Assembly (NCBI GenBank): GCA_023231475.1
Contig: JALJEE010001243.1
Location: forward strand, 1 to 47,860
From: Seison nebaliae
Lineage: Eukaryota > Rotifera > Pararotatoria > Seisonacea > Seisonidae
Length of the DNA stretch: 47,860 nt
Reading direction: 5' to 3'
The notes beneath the pieces were generated by a model. It was not told where the DNA came from. It ran no database searches and saw only the letters and a program-made list of their open reading frames with translations. A program made the translations under genes and the position numbers. Position 1 is the stretch's first letter. The number at the start of each line of letters is the position of its first letter. This document shows, piece after piece, positions 37,724 to 47,860 of the stretch.

Positions 37724-39176
37724 CATAAAACGGGCGAACCGCACCGTAAATCGATCGTTTTTTTCTTTTGTCGAATTTTTTTTTTTGGAATATTTTTCCG
37801 TTTCTAAACTTCATTTATTTTAGTTCAATAACTCTATTTTAATTTAAATTAAACTTGACAAATTTTATATTTTTGAATAGCTGACTTTTTCGTCTATCTT
37901 CTCATATGTGAATCAAAATTTTATAATGAGTATTTCCAAAGTTATGACTAATACACCAATTACACCAAAACTTTTCACCAAATTCTTAAAAAAGATAATT
38001 TTAATATAATGAACCATAACTTGCCCCTTTTATCTTTTATGGTTATAGTTTTTATATCATCAGATTCATTAGAATCTCTACTTTCAGATGATATGAAAAA
38101 ATTTTGAAAATTATTAAAATTGAAAGAATTAGAGGTGATGAGAAAAAAAAAATTGAAACGATCATTCAAATACAGACTATCCGACTTTTACACATTCCAT
38201 CCATTATCTCTCAATGGACGTCTTTCGTCCCCACAGTGAGCCGCTATACATAGTAGACTTCCTTGTTGGTTAAGGGAGAGGGTTCCATCAAAAATAGTTT
38301 CAAAGAAATTTATTACAATCAAAATGCAAATTACTTTAGTTTAATGTCAAATTATAAATTTGGCAATTTGACATCGAAAATGCCTGATTTCAGTATGAAC
38401 AAATTGAAAATTAGAATATCACGTTACTCTCGTTCTTATGGTACGTTCATTAGATATGATAATTCACAATACCTTCTTTTAAAGATATCATTAAAATAAT
38501 GGAGTTTCCATATGTTACATAATAATTATATACAATCCAGAATATTCATATCTACCGTCCAATAAGCATATCTCCATGTCTATCGATTATGCATAAGATA
38601 CATAATTGGTCCATGATATGCTGATCAAATATAAGAACTTATTTTTGATGATAAAATGATAAGGTGTCAGTCACATAACATTGCATAACTGATTGAATTT
38701 CAAATTTATGCGCGATATAATTGGATGCACATTATGGAATTAAACTCCATTAAATTTATTATATGAAATTCGAATATAGTGATGCCTAGCATGTGGTTGT
38801 TTATAAGTTAATGAAAGTGATAGTTAAAATGGTAAGGTATTATTTTAACTAATTATGAAAATAAGTTAACCGAAGTACTACCAATTTTTTTGAATTTTCT
38901 TACAAATCAACATTTTGTGGTGTATTTTATTAAATATTCTTCTTAATGGACTCTTTATATGAATTATTATATCTTCTTTATATGTTAGATGGGGAGAAGC
39001 AAGATTTTTCATTTTTCAAGTTTTTTAGGTTTATTGTTGAAATGGAGATTCTGAGTAATTAATATGAGTGAAAGTATCAACAAAATTGTTACTAACAAAG
39101 AAACAAAAAAAGTCATCGCGACGAATATGGCTACGAATTCCAATGGTCGCTCCTCAAGAAAGAAAGTAAGAGGCAC
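37724..39176. other. AT-rich intergenic stretch
   Basis: Upstream of H1. A 78-codon frame at 38263-38499 lacks an ATG start and any recognisable motif. Nothing else seen. Confidence 0.35.
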
Positions 39177-39599
39177 ATGTACGACCGATCTTCTTCCAAC
39201 TCCGAAGAAAAAAGTGTCCATTCTCTTTCACATCGAGTGGTCTGCATGGAAAATTTGTCTCATTCATATTACAACAGTATTACAGTTGATGAACTGCGAT
39301 CTGTTTTGTCGCAAATGAATTTGAAGAAAACGCATGGTGAGGACGATGTGTGTCTCGTATCGTATCAATTTATTCGTATAAATAAAGGAGTGAGACAAGG
39401 ATGTATTCTGGCTCCATGGATTTTTGGAAAAGTGTTAGATGAAATTCTTATTGAATCCAATCGGAAATTCTCTTTTAAAGTTGGTACGAATTCCTTTCCT
39501 GCAGTTATCGCGTACGCAGATGATATCCTCATCTGCACGAATAACGTTCGTCAATGTGATAGAATTGTGGATTTCATTAGTGATCGTTTAGCATATTAA
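39177..39599 (+). pseudogene. LINE reverse-transcriptase fragment
   Basis: A 140-codon frame with non-LTR retrotransposon reverse-transcriptase motifs: SITVDELRSVLSQMNLKK and GEDD (finger region), then GVRQGCILAPWIF and AYADDILI (catalytic YADD). The roughly 100 residues normally between GEDD and GVRQG are missing, as is everything after YADD plus about 25 residues, so this is an internally deleted, dead fragment. No target-site duplication or poly(A) tail found. The clade is uncertain. Confidence 0.8.
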
Positions 39600-40028
39600 A
39601 AATTAATTAACAATTTAATTTCATGATTTTTTAGTATCGTTTTAATGACTATAATCTTAATAACTATTGAAACGCTCCAATATACAGACTTTAAAGGATG
39701 CCGTCTATGGTAGAGTTTATTGCCTGACACTTCCATTAAGAATAAATCGATAGACAATAATAAGTCATTCAAGTAGACGAGGACTACTTCTTGTCTTCTT
39801 CTAGCTAGATTTCTCTAGATTAATTTAGATTATCTAGTTCTAGCTATGTAAATTCTAGATTAAAGATAGATGCTTCGCTCGTGATAAATTAGACATAAAA
39901 ATGTCGAAATATTACTCAAAAAAATTAAACGACTACATTAATTTTTATGAAAATTAAGCTGAATTTATGATTGTCGAATTTAGATTGATTCCATGGTAGA
40001 ATGGATGTAGAGTAGAGAGGTGTGGGTT
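39600..40028. other. AT-rich gap
   Basis: Contains CTAGAT-rich low-complexity sequence at about 39800-39870; no gene seen. Confidence 0.4.
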
Positions 40029-40079
40029 ATTACAACATTGATAGACAATCATGTAAAGAAGAGAAGAAGGAAATAATTG

Positions 40080-40444
40080 GTTAGACGAATCGATGGAGTT
40101 GTCCAAATATTAGAACCATTTAAAGGGAAATTCGTAAGTGCTCCAATCTCAACACAATCACCAAATAATTCGTTTGAGAATAGTAAAATATAGCATTTAT
40201 CGCACATGTATTGGATAAAACGGAAAATGTTAATGGAAGAATTGATTTGAAAAGGAAGAAATTTACTTTGTCTTTGTTTGATGGAGGTGCAGAAGAGCGG
40301 ACGGCAAAAAAGAAACGAATTCATTTACCATTTGGATGGTTTGGAAAACCCAATCTGGCATCAATATTAAAGAAGAAGGAATGTGATTTTAATGAAAATT
40401 TTGCAGTTGATTATGAATCTAATGGAGTAGTGATGTGCGAATGA
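40080..40444 (+). pseudogene. Coding-like segment of unknown origin, broken
   Basis: Two plus-strand frames look translated rather than random: about 40080-40187 (VRRIDGVVQILEPFKGKF, then SAPISTQSPNNS) and 40187-40444 (SLFDGGAEERTAKKKRIHL, PFGWFGKPNLASILKKKE). They are separated by a stop, and I found no convincing intron. The last five codons fall in what looks like the terminal repeat of a hAT element starting near 40428, so the original frame may be cut by that insertion. Family not recognised. Confidence 0.3.
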
Positions 40445-42320
40445 GTTATTGAGTTGGGAAAGAGAACTCACGAGTTGTATGTCGTAGAGAGAAGAAAAAA
40501 TTCGAATCGCATACATACGACTCGTTGAGTAAATTTATGAACAAACTCATGAGTTGGTCATTTTCAGACTGTGAGTTCATCAATTCTTACTCACGAATCG
40601 GAGAATCGATTAATTCAATAATTTTGGCTATAGAAAGAGTAATGAAGCAGGTAAAATATCGTTTTGAAGCTCTAACTTCACTCTTTCTGATGGTAGTATA
40701 AGTACATATAAGGAAATTATCCTATGAAGTACTTTGAAAGGATGTAATGTTAAGTGTCATGTTAATTTTTTATAAAGTTAAAAGAAAGTGAAAAACGTTT
40801 TATTATTATACTTATACGGTGGAAAGGTAAAAATAAAATTTCTAATCTCGGGGAAAAAAAGATGAGTATTTTGAGAAATGTAATTTTTGCTCGAATGAAG
40901 AAATGTAAGGGAAAGATTTTCGTCGGATAACCTATGTCTTTTATTTGAGTGAAGGTTTCGCGTCGACGAAAAAATTTGTTCACATTTCAAAGACGTAGTG
41001 CTGAAGGAATTCAATCGATCTTGAATTTTTTTTTAAATTGAGGAATTTTCTCCCATTTCTGTCCCAAAAATTAAAAATGTTTTCGTTACTGCCATTGACT
41101 TGGCTTTCGTAGCGGCTGATTTCTTCTCGTCAGGGATTTTCTTTTTAACATCGAGCATTTCTGAGGCTCTGTTGTGGTGTCCTCGCATGTGATTTGAGGT
41201 TCGCCCTGTTCCATTGATGATTTGTGGGATTAAATTCTTGATCATCGCTACGCATTCTTCATACGTTAAATATAAATAGTCCTAAAGGAATTATATTCCT
41301 AATTCCGGATTCAAAATGGCCGCAACCAATAAACTGTTGTTCTCCAAATATGGTTGCATTCTTCTTTCCAAGATTTCTAATGCTCGTTGAGAGGCCCCAA
41401 TAATTTCTTCGAGGTATCTTCACTCATATCGCTGATATACTTCTTGATTGTTATAATTGATTGAATTATTGTATTGCTCTTATCCTCCATCAACTTTTTT
41501 TGGAAACAGTAAAATTTTTCTAATAGCTGCACTACATTTTCTAATTCTATCTTAGCGGGTAAATCCTCAAAAAGTGCCTCAAGTGGGCCATATGATTTCA
41601 ACACCGAAAAAATCATTTCGTATGTTGAACACCATCTAGTCACACTACATCAGCTTTTAAGTTAAATTCCTTTTCTCCCAGTAAGTCCTGCACTATTTTT
41701 AACTGTATCGACAATCTAGGACTTTGTCGCACTCACTTTCATTATCATATTACTATTGTCTTAACTTCAGCTACTATCCTACTTATATAACTATCTTTTT
41801 TTTATTAAATCCTGGATTACCAGATGATTTATATATAAAATAGAACCTACATGATTAGTATTTTTAAAAGCGGCAATCATATTACTTGTCGAATCTGTAC
41901 ATATATTAACTATCTGATTGCGGTATTGTATTCTCCTAATACTAAATTGAACATTTCCTTGATGTTATTTGCATCATGCACCACATTGAAGGGACGCATG
42001 ACTAAACTAATTTTCCTATCTAAGCTTCTATGCATAAATCTTAAACTTAAAACCTATAAACCTGGATTGCATGTGACTCCAGCAGTCGCAGGTTATTGCA
42101 ACAAATTTTCATACGATTTCCTCGCGAATAATAGATTTCAACCTCTCAGAAATCTCCATTAAAATTGCACGTGTCATTTTCGTTCGAGACGGTACCACGA
42201 ATCTGGGGTTCATTTAGTGGCAAAATTCCTTGAACATCTTATCTTCTATTAATGATATTGGCACAATATTCATTGCAACCATCATTCCCAATTTTTTTTG
42301 ATCAATTGAAGAAAAAATCA
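40428..42320 (-). mobile_element. Decayed hAT transposon
   Basis: Minus-strand remnants in several frames follow hAT transposase order: MVAMNIVPISLIEDKMF and PRFVVPSRTKMTR (about 42285-42180), ITCDCWS (about 42090), TDSTSNMIAAFKNTN (about 41900), TRWCSTYEMIF (41640), then LEILERRMQPYLENNSL and AAILNPE (about 41370-41310). Many stops and frameshifts, so inactive. At 40428 is TAGTGATGTGCGAATGAGT, similar to hAT terminal inverted repeats, followed by subterminal GAGTT/AACTC motifs (40440-40600), including the palindrome AACTCATGAGTT near 40549. The other end and an 8-bp duplication were not found. The N-terminal BED finger seems lost. Confidence 0.65.
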
Positions 42321-42680
42321 GAAGTAAAATACATCAAAATATCGAATCAATTCTTCTAGAAATTTGTGAAATGTATAATATTGAAATTCTGAATGAAGAA
42401 GAAATAATCGAAGAAACAAATGAAACGACGATCTTCCAACTTATCGTAAAATGCTCAAAAATACGTACATAAAGCTAGCAATCTCCGAGAAGAAATTAAA
42501 ACGTATAATTCTCGAGAATCGTCTAGTGTGGAGTACGAACAAAATTAGGAAGAAGAAATACGTTTTACAATTCTAAAAAAGATCCGCAAGCAGTTGGAAG
42601 CATATCCTGCACAAGTTTATGCTGCGAACAATTTTTTTCTTCAGCTGGTAATATTTTTACCGAAAAAAGGACAAATCCTA
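42308..42680 (+). pseudogene. Coding-like segment of unknown origin
   Basis: A clean frame at 42308-42473 (IHQNIESILLEICEMY, ILNEEEIIEETNETT) ends in a stop; another coding-like piece runs to about 42680 (KIRKQLEAYPAQVYAANN) with one in-frame TAG. Acidic and helical in character, family unknown. It starts close to the hAT remnant, so it may be flanking host sequence or part of another element. Confidence 0.25.
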
Positions 42681-43453
42681 AGGATGAGAATCTTGCAACG
42701 TTGTCGCTTTTGCATAACAAAAAAACTTTTATTTTGCAAAATCGTTAAAAATTTTAATTTACATTGTTTTTCATTAAATTATGTACATAATTTCATTATT
42801 TTTATTTGTTGATTGATTAAATAATTTTTGTTCAGTTTTTACATTGCCCGTTTATAAATGTTAAATTACCTAATTTTCTACTTTTTTGCACTATGGCAGA
42901 TTGTCCTATTTTCAACAAGTGAGGGAATATCTCGACCAATCTGTTTGTCGCTTACTGACCATTCTGTTTTTGGTCAAAATAGAACAAATAGTGTATGTAT
43001 GAAAGGCAAAAACGAGAGACTGTATTTTTTTCTCTTCCTTAATAAAATCAGTTCTTTGACCAAAATTTGAACAATTATTAAAATTAATTAATAATTTAAT
43101 TATAGTTATATTGTTAGATGTTTTCAGTGGGGAAATCTGGACTTCTTAGTTATTACATAGTTACTTCTTATTCTTAGTTACTATTCTATTTTATTATATT
43201 TTTTTTATTAAAAGTGTAAATCCTAATAGGGTAGTTAATTGATAAATAAAAAATAAAAAGTCACGGCTGTGGTCGTTGGAAATTAGGTCACGGCATCTTT
43301 GTATATGATTTTAGAGATTTCCAGGAACCAAGTACTCGATGGAGAATTGATCTATCAATTCTCTTGCATTAAACAACCTGGTAGACTTGGGAAGAATGTA
43401 ATATGAACAGAAAAACGACAATTGACACGTAAGTGGTAGCAGGTCATTGAAGG
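42681..43453. other. Gap, no gene seen
   Basis: AT-rich, with a small perfect hairpin GAGAATTGAT-CT-ATCAATTCTC at 43342-43363 and a locally GC-richer piece at 43261-43320 that could be a decayed repeat. Confidence 0.35.
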
Positions 43454-43642
43454 ATGGAGCAGGAAATTCGGAAGCATCAATCTTCTCCAGTAGAGAGATA
43501 CCGCTTAGCCTACAAAATAAGAAATGGAAGAAGATATATTGAAAAGGAGTGTTTGCATCCTAAAAGATTTCGAATACATTACGCTCGGTCTAACGCGTAC
43601 TTTGATTTGTTTGAGAACGAAATAGCAGCCTGTAACCCATAG
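43454..43642 (+). CDS. Short basic ORF, doubtful
   Basis: 62 codons from a true ATG. Arg/Tyr-rich (RYRLAYKIRNGRRYIEKE, ending FENEIAACNP). Base composition is higher in GC than the surroundings, which suggests former coding sequence. No family recognised; it may be a fragment of a repeat or an exon of an unseen gene. Confidence 0.2.
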   Translation: MEQEIRKHQSSPVERYRLAYKIRNGRRYIEKECLHPKRFRIHYARSNAYFDLFENEIAACNP

Positions 43643-44004
43643 AAATTGGAGCAGAAAGCATTATTTAAACAATGGAAGTTAAGAAATCAAAATTAATGAT
43701 AAGCCGATTCGATTTGACTAAAAAAATGCAGATTTAAAATTGAAAATTCTTTGATTGCATTCTTGAACCTTGAACAAATAATAAGACGAATTATTATTTA
43801 ATTTCTAAAAAAATAAAGTTTCGTTTAGTTACATGAAAATGGTTGGTTGACTTCATTCTTTTTTAGACGAAATGAGTTAACTAACCGCAAGTTAAAGGTT
43901 AACTCCTTTCACAGATTCATTTATCACCACCAGCATCGTAGTCATCATCGATATTTTTTGTGCCATGAAAAATTTTAATGATCCTTTCATTTCATTCTCA
44001 AAAT

Positions 44005-44076
44005 AGGGGGCACCCGGGTTTGAACCGGGGACCTCTCGATCTGCAGTCGAATGCTCTACCGCTGAGCTATACCCCC
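44005..44076 (-). tRNA. tRNA-Cys (GCA)
   Basis: 72 nt on the minus strand. Acceptor GGGGGTA pairs with TGCCCCC, D-arm AGCTCAGCGGTAGAGC, anticodon stem TTCGA/TCGAG around loop CTGCAGA with anticodon GCA (44042-44044), T-arm CCCGGTTCAAACCCGGG, discriminator T. No intron. A and B boxes are intact and a T-run (CTATTTT) follows, so the gene is probably functional. Confidence 0.95.
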
Positions 44077-44314
44077 ATTAGATATAACGGAATAAAGAGA
44101 CAAATATATGGAAAAACCGAAAAATTAATTCCTCAAAAAATTTAATATAGATGATGAATAGGATATTTTGGATGAATGGAGTTATGTTTAAATGATTCAA
44201 ATTTGCAAGATAATATATGATTCGCCTAAAAATAATGAAAAACTAGAGAAGAATATTTAGATGATATTTTACTTTTTGAACGGTTGGCTGTCGCCATTGA
44301 AATTAATTATAAAA

Positions 44315-45352
44315 ATGAGTCGACTTCGCAGTAAGGAATTTGAGAAGATTTGTCAGACGAATGACATTCCAGGTGGGAGTAGTTCGAAACGAAATCATTT
44401 GAAACGTTTACAAGAATCGAATCATCGATTCTATTCATCGTTTATGAACGATGTGAGAGAAATGTACAAATTGATTGAAGAGATTCGAAAGAATTTAATA
44501 GTTTCACTAAGATTTGATGGATGGATGAACAACGATAGAGTGATTGATAAGAATGAAATTAATTCAACAGAATTATCTCAGAAATTATATAATAATTTAA
44601 AGTTGTTATTGAAGAAATATGATATGGTCGATGTAAAGAATGGTGGAAAGAAGAATTTGAATGAACTCTCTTCTTCCAATCAACTCCTTCAACATTGTCA
44701 ATTGATTTATGATGATTTATATGATTATGTTGATGATATTATTGATATTTCATTTAAATATGAGAATTATATGGAAACTGATCATAAATTGTTAAAGAAT
44801 CAATTTCGCTTCTCTAATCAATCCAAATCATTTGATGAACAATTTATTGATGAATTACAAAGGAAAATGAAGAAACCGGTGAAAATGAAAAATCTCAAAA
44901 ATCATTCATCGAAACTGGGTTATCGAATTGATAAGGATGAATTGAATGAGAGGACTGTTGAATATCATGAACCGAATGAACGAATTGAAAAGAAATTAAT
45001 TCAATTACAAACTAATCGAACTGATCAAACATTACGACAAATGCTAGAAGAAGGTGAACAAATTGATTTAACTGTGAGAAATATGAGAAAATTGCAACAA
45101 GTGATAACGGAACAAGTTGTGATGCAATCAGAAAAATTGGAATCAGCTCAAGATAATTTAGAGGATGCAAATAACGATATGAATGAAGGAAATGTTCTCA
45201 TTCGAAAGACGATGCAACAAAAAATTTCGAGAAGATTTTACATTCTCATTTATTTCATCATTTTATCAATCATCTTATTGATTCTCGATTCGCCCTCAAT
45301 CATTCTCCTTCCATTGAAATTATTGAAGAGATCTATTTTCTTCTATTTCTAA
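44315..45352 (+). CDS. STX18: Syntaxin-18-like Qa-SNARE
   Basis: ER t-SNARE for Golgi-to-ER retrograde fusion. 345 aa, no intron. The SNARE motif near residues 250-310 (LEEGEQIDLTVRNMRKLQQ, VITEQVVMQSEKLESAQDN, then NDMNEGNVLIRKTM) matches syntaxin-18 (family pattern EIFTEKVLQQ, then ENIKEGNEDIR), followed directly by a transmembrane helix (RRFYILIYFIILSIILLILD). The N-terminal half is a divergent helical bundle. An in-frame ATG at 44261 would add 18 residues, but that stretch lies mostly in DNA duplicated at 47442-47541 and has a poorer context, so 44315 is preferred. The protein continues about 23 hydrophobic residues past the point where human STX18 ends. USE1 was considered and fits less well. 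Confidence 0.68.
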   Translation: MSRLRSKEFEKICQTNDIPGGSSSKRNHLKRLQESNHRFYSSFMNDVREMYKLIEEIRKNLIVSLRFDGWMNNDRVIDKNEINSTELSQKLYNNLKLLLKKYDMVDVKNGGKKNLNELSSSNQLLQHCQLIYDDLYDYVDDIIDISFKYENYMETDHKLLKNQFRFSNQSKSFDEQFIDELQRKMKKPVKMKNLKNHSSKLGYRIDKDELNERTVEYHEPNERIEKKLIQLQTNRTDQTLRQMLEEGEQIDLTVRNMRKLQQVITEQVVMQSEKLESAQDNLEDANNDMNEGNVLIRKTMQQKISRRFYILIYFIILSIILLILDSPSIILLPLKLLKRSIFFYF

Positions 45353-45432
45353 TTATCTCATTCTCATTCATTCTTCAATCCAAAAAAAAAAACATGAAAC
45401 AATAGATAATTTAATTTTAATAAATTCTCTCA

Positions 45433-46892
45433 ATGAAAAATATTTCGATACATTTCTTTATTTCAGCATTCATTCAATTATTTCTCATCTTTTATTCAAT
45501 TTGGCATGATGGGAAATTCCGTGTGAAATATACTGACGTCGATTATTATGTATTTATGGATGCGGCTAAATATGTGTACGAAGTTATTTCATTTTACAAA
45601 ACTCAAAAACTTTTTGTCAAATTTGTCCTCTTTTCTAGCATAAGAGTCCTTATGAACGTGCTACTTATCGATATACTCCACTCATAGCACAAATGTTGGC
45701 GCCATTATATTGGTTTGAGAAGTATTCGAAAACTGTTCCATTGATTCTGGGTAAAATAATGTTCTGCATATTCAATCAATTGGCATGTTATCTCATTTAT
45801 TATCATGTTGGATCAACGATTATTTTGAAAGAATTTATGAAAAAAAGTTTCTAATTTCTCTTTTTATAAATTATGTAAATGTTTAAAAAATTTTTCGCAA
45901 TATTCTAGTTATCCTATTATCTTATCTATACAATCCTTTATTTATTGCAATTAGTACGAGAGGCAATGCTGATAGTTTTGTATTCTTCTTACTCATATTG
46001 ATCCTCTATCAAATGTATAAGAGTGAAGAAGAACGATCAATTAGAAATGCAATTATTCTTGGATTAATATTAGCCATAGCTATTCATATTCGAATCTTTC
46101 CAATTATATTCTGTTTCATCGGGTTGATGCAATTTAGGTCACGGAGGATAACATATCGTACTTCTTGGACATCGATTATTTTAAGTGTCAATCGAATACA
46201 ATTTGTATTTTCCATTACAATATTTTTGACATTATCTTCATTGACACTGTTCTATTATTTCTTGTTAGTATTATTCATTTTTTAAAATTCTATTTATTTA
46301 CTCTTAGATATGGGATGGAATTTTTGGAACATTCATATCTATATCATCTGACTAGGAAAGATATACGTCATAACTTTTCCACTTATTACATGTTCTTTTA
46401 CGCTGGTAATGAAATGAGGAAAGTGTTCCTTCATAAAGTCATAGATTTTATGCCATTACTCATTCAAGTCTATTTGTACATACACATTTCTCTCACGATG
46501 TATGCGAAAATTGCTCAAGCCTTACTTACATTGACGACAGTGTTTGTGGCATTCGGAAAAATTTATACTTCTCAATATTTCGTTTGGATTATCTCGTTTC
46601 TCCCAATATGTTTATCCACCGTTCATCATACATCATATTATCGATTGTTTAAAGCCTTACTGCTTTGGATACTAGCACAAGTTAATATTTCCTTTTTACA
46701 AACAGTCGAATAATAATCTAATTTTAGATCTTTTGGCTTTCCATGGCATATTTACTGGAATTTCAAGGATTATCCACACATTATGGACTAATGATTGCTT
46801 CTACTCTCCTATTATATGCAAATATAAATCTCTTGCAGAGAACATTAAAACTTAGCAGTTATCGAAGAATTCATTTAAAGAAGAACTGTTAA
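45433..46892 (+). CDS. PIGM: GPI mannosyltransferase 1
   Basis: Adds the first alpha-1,4-mannose to the GPI anchor in the ER lumen. Exons 45433-45582, 45639-45846, 45909-46263, 46308-46680, 46728-46892; 416 aa, against 423 in human. The catalytic DxD motif is in VKYTDVDYYVFMDAA (about residue 40). Other diagnostic stretches are SPYERATYRYTPL, STRGNADSF, GMEFLEHSYLYHLTRKDI, RHNFSTYY and YTSQYFVW, spread over a multi-span membrane protein. Four introns of 44-62 nt all begin GTT and are fixed by alignment. The ATG is only 80 nt after the STX18 stop on the same strand. Confidence 0.95.
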
Positions 46893-47441
46893 CATTCATC
46901 AAAGTTATCTCATATCAAAGATGAAAAGAAAAATTATATTTTTTACGTTATTTATTTGTATTGTTAATAAAAAATTTGGTGTTATTTATACATAATTTAT
47001 AATCATCTACTTAATAAAATAATATTGTAATTAAAGCATTGCGAGTCAAGTAACAAAAAATCCAGGATAATATTTTATACATATACAAACGTCCTTAACC
47101 GCTTGTTTATAGATATTTGGACAGTATGATAGTATTGATGGGATTACGAATTTTCTTAATATCTCTATAATATCTCTCTTAATATGTCCAAAAAAAATAT
47201 GTTTCATGACACACCAAAGAGACTTTTACCGAATTTTTTACTGTTATTTTTTTTTAATTTAGAACAACAAATCCCCGCGGGTTATTAGAAAGAGATTATT
47301 AATATTTAAATTATATTTATTATATTATTATTAAACTATTAACTACTATTAAATTAGGAATCATCGTTGATCAATTGATTCGATTGGTAAGAAAAAAAAT
47401 AGAGAACATCGGGTTTGAACCGTTTAACCGGTCTTAAACGG
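46893..47441. other. AT-rich 3' flank of PIGM
   Basis: No gene seen. At 47411-47423 CGGGTTTGAACCG equals part of the tRNA-Cys T-arm. At 47418-47443 is a perfect hairpin, AACCGTTTAA-CCGGTC-TTAAACGGTT. Confidence 0.4.
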
Positions 47442-47541
47442 TTAAATGATTCGAATTTACAAGATAATGTAATGTTGCCTAAAAAATAATGGAAAGTCAG
47501 AGAAGATTCATCGAATATTTTACTTTCTGAACGGCTGGCGG
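47442..47541 (+). repeat. Diverged duplicate of the STX18 5' flank
   Basis: Roughly 80% identical, same orientation, to 44188-44291. Shared strings include TTAAATGATTC, CAAGATAAT, CCTAAAAA, AGAGAAGA and ATATTTTACTTT(T/C)TGAACGG(T/C)TGGC. The copy stops within the first codons of the long STX18 frame. Confidence 0.7.
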
Positions 47542-47547
47542 TATATA

Positions 47548-47854
47548 TTGTCGAGGCTAAACAATTAAATATTGTAACAGCCATGAGGAATGTTAGTCGT
47601 GATAGAACGAGAACTTGAAAACAAGAACCACGTGGAGTTGAGAGAGAGAAAAAGGACGCTTTTTGATAAAATAATAAAATATCTTCTTTCTTCCGACTAC
47701 TTTCTAATAATGACTGAGGACTCGGGCGACGACCGGCCACAATGTAGTTGGCTTAATTGTTACTGCTGGCTTAATTTAGAATTAAGGCTTCGAGTTATAT
47801 TTCGACTAACATTCCTCATGGCTGTTACAATATTTAATTGTTTAGCCTCGACAA
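47548..47854. repeat. 52-bp perfect inverted repeat with 203-bp spacer
   Basis: 47548-47599 (begins TTGTCGAGGCTAAACAATTA) is the exact reverse complement of 47803-47854. The spacer (47600-47802) carries no recognised gene; a minus-strand frame through the left arm and spacer (47354-47740) is open for 128 codons but lacks known motifs. Perfect identity over 52 nt indicates a recent foldback element or a recent inversion-duplication. Confidence 0.9.
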
Positions 47855-47860
47855 CATCAT

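Noticed and set aside
41033-41245. Minus-strand stretch RTSNHMRGHHNRASEML as a BED zinc finger
   Set aside because: A BED finger should precede the transposase core; here it lies C-terminal and lacks the CxxC, so it is left as part of the decayed hAT 3' end.
41851-42162. 103-codon plus-strand ORF
   Set aside because: Antisense to recognisable hAT transposase pieces.
44261-44314. Earlier ATG for the syntaxin-18-like gene
   Set aside because: The added codons lie in duplicated flank sequence and have a weaker start context; not excluded.
44261-45352. USE1 identity for the SNARE gene
   Set aside because: The motif EQVVMQSEKL with NEGNVLIRK immediately before the membrane helix fits syntaxin-18 better than USE1 or BNIP1/Sec20.
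47354-47740. 128-codon minus-strand frame at the window end
   Set aside because: It runs through the STX18-flank duplicate and one arm of the inverted repeat; no known motif, so probably fortuitous.

Overview
The window is nuclear DNA of a small-genome, AT-rich animal. Metazoan-type genes (LIM-only, protocadherin, RAB14, linker histone H1, syntaxin-18, PIGM) sit close together, mostly split by introns of about 40-60 nt (median 49 nt over 30 introns). I cannot fix the phylum. A TTC29 homologue implies flagellated sperm or motile cilia, which argues against an acariform mite (aflagellate sperm); rotifers, orthonectids or other small invertebrates fit equally well.

Layout. 1-888 (-): edge-truncated Gly/Ser/Trp-rich protein of unknown function. 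894-3467: repeat-rich gap with a 30-bp tandem repeat inside a 19-bp inverted repeat, a decayed FLYWCH finger and other short repeats. 3468-5646 (+): CTP synthase, 8 exons. 6460-7247 (+): RAB14, 4 exons. 8093-10740 (+): a Lys-rich ORF overlapping the start of a TFIIE-alpha gene by 4 nt. 11056-13337 (+): TTC29, 8 exons. 14088-14809 (+): LIM-only protein; its last 12 coding nt are also the last 12 coding nt of a convergent small Cys-rich secreted protein (14798-15221, -). 15592-16875 (+): intronless protein with a transposase-like DNA-binding region. 17086-23229 (-): protocadherin, about 2001 aa. 23230-34443: 11.2 kb without a recognisable gene. 34444-35801 (-): DDX47/Rrp3 helicase. 36851-37582 (-): histone H1. 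39177-42680: graveyard with a LINE reverse-transcriptase fragment, a decayed hAT transposase and coding-like scraps. 44005-44076 (-): tRNA-Cys(GCA). 44315-45352 (+): syntaxin-18-like SNARE. 45433-46892 (+): PIGM, 5 exons. 47442-47854: a diverged copy of the syntaxin-18 5' flank and a perfect 52-bp inverted repeat.

Functionally these are unlinked housekeeping, membrane-traffic and developmental genes; STX18 and PIGM are only 80 nt apart and both act at the ER. The most striking observation is that all 30 reconstructed introns begin with GTT rather than the usual GTA/GTG, while perfect GTAAGT strings are left in coding sequence. The 5' splice-site code of this organism seems to differ from the metazoan norm.
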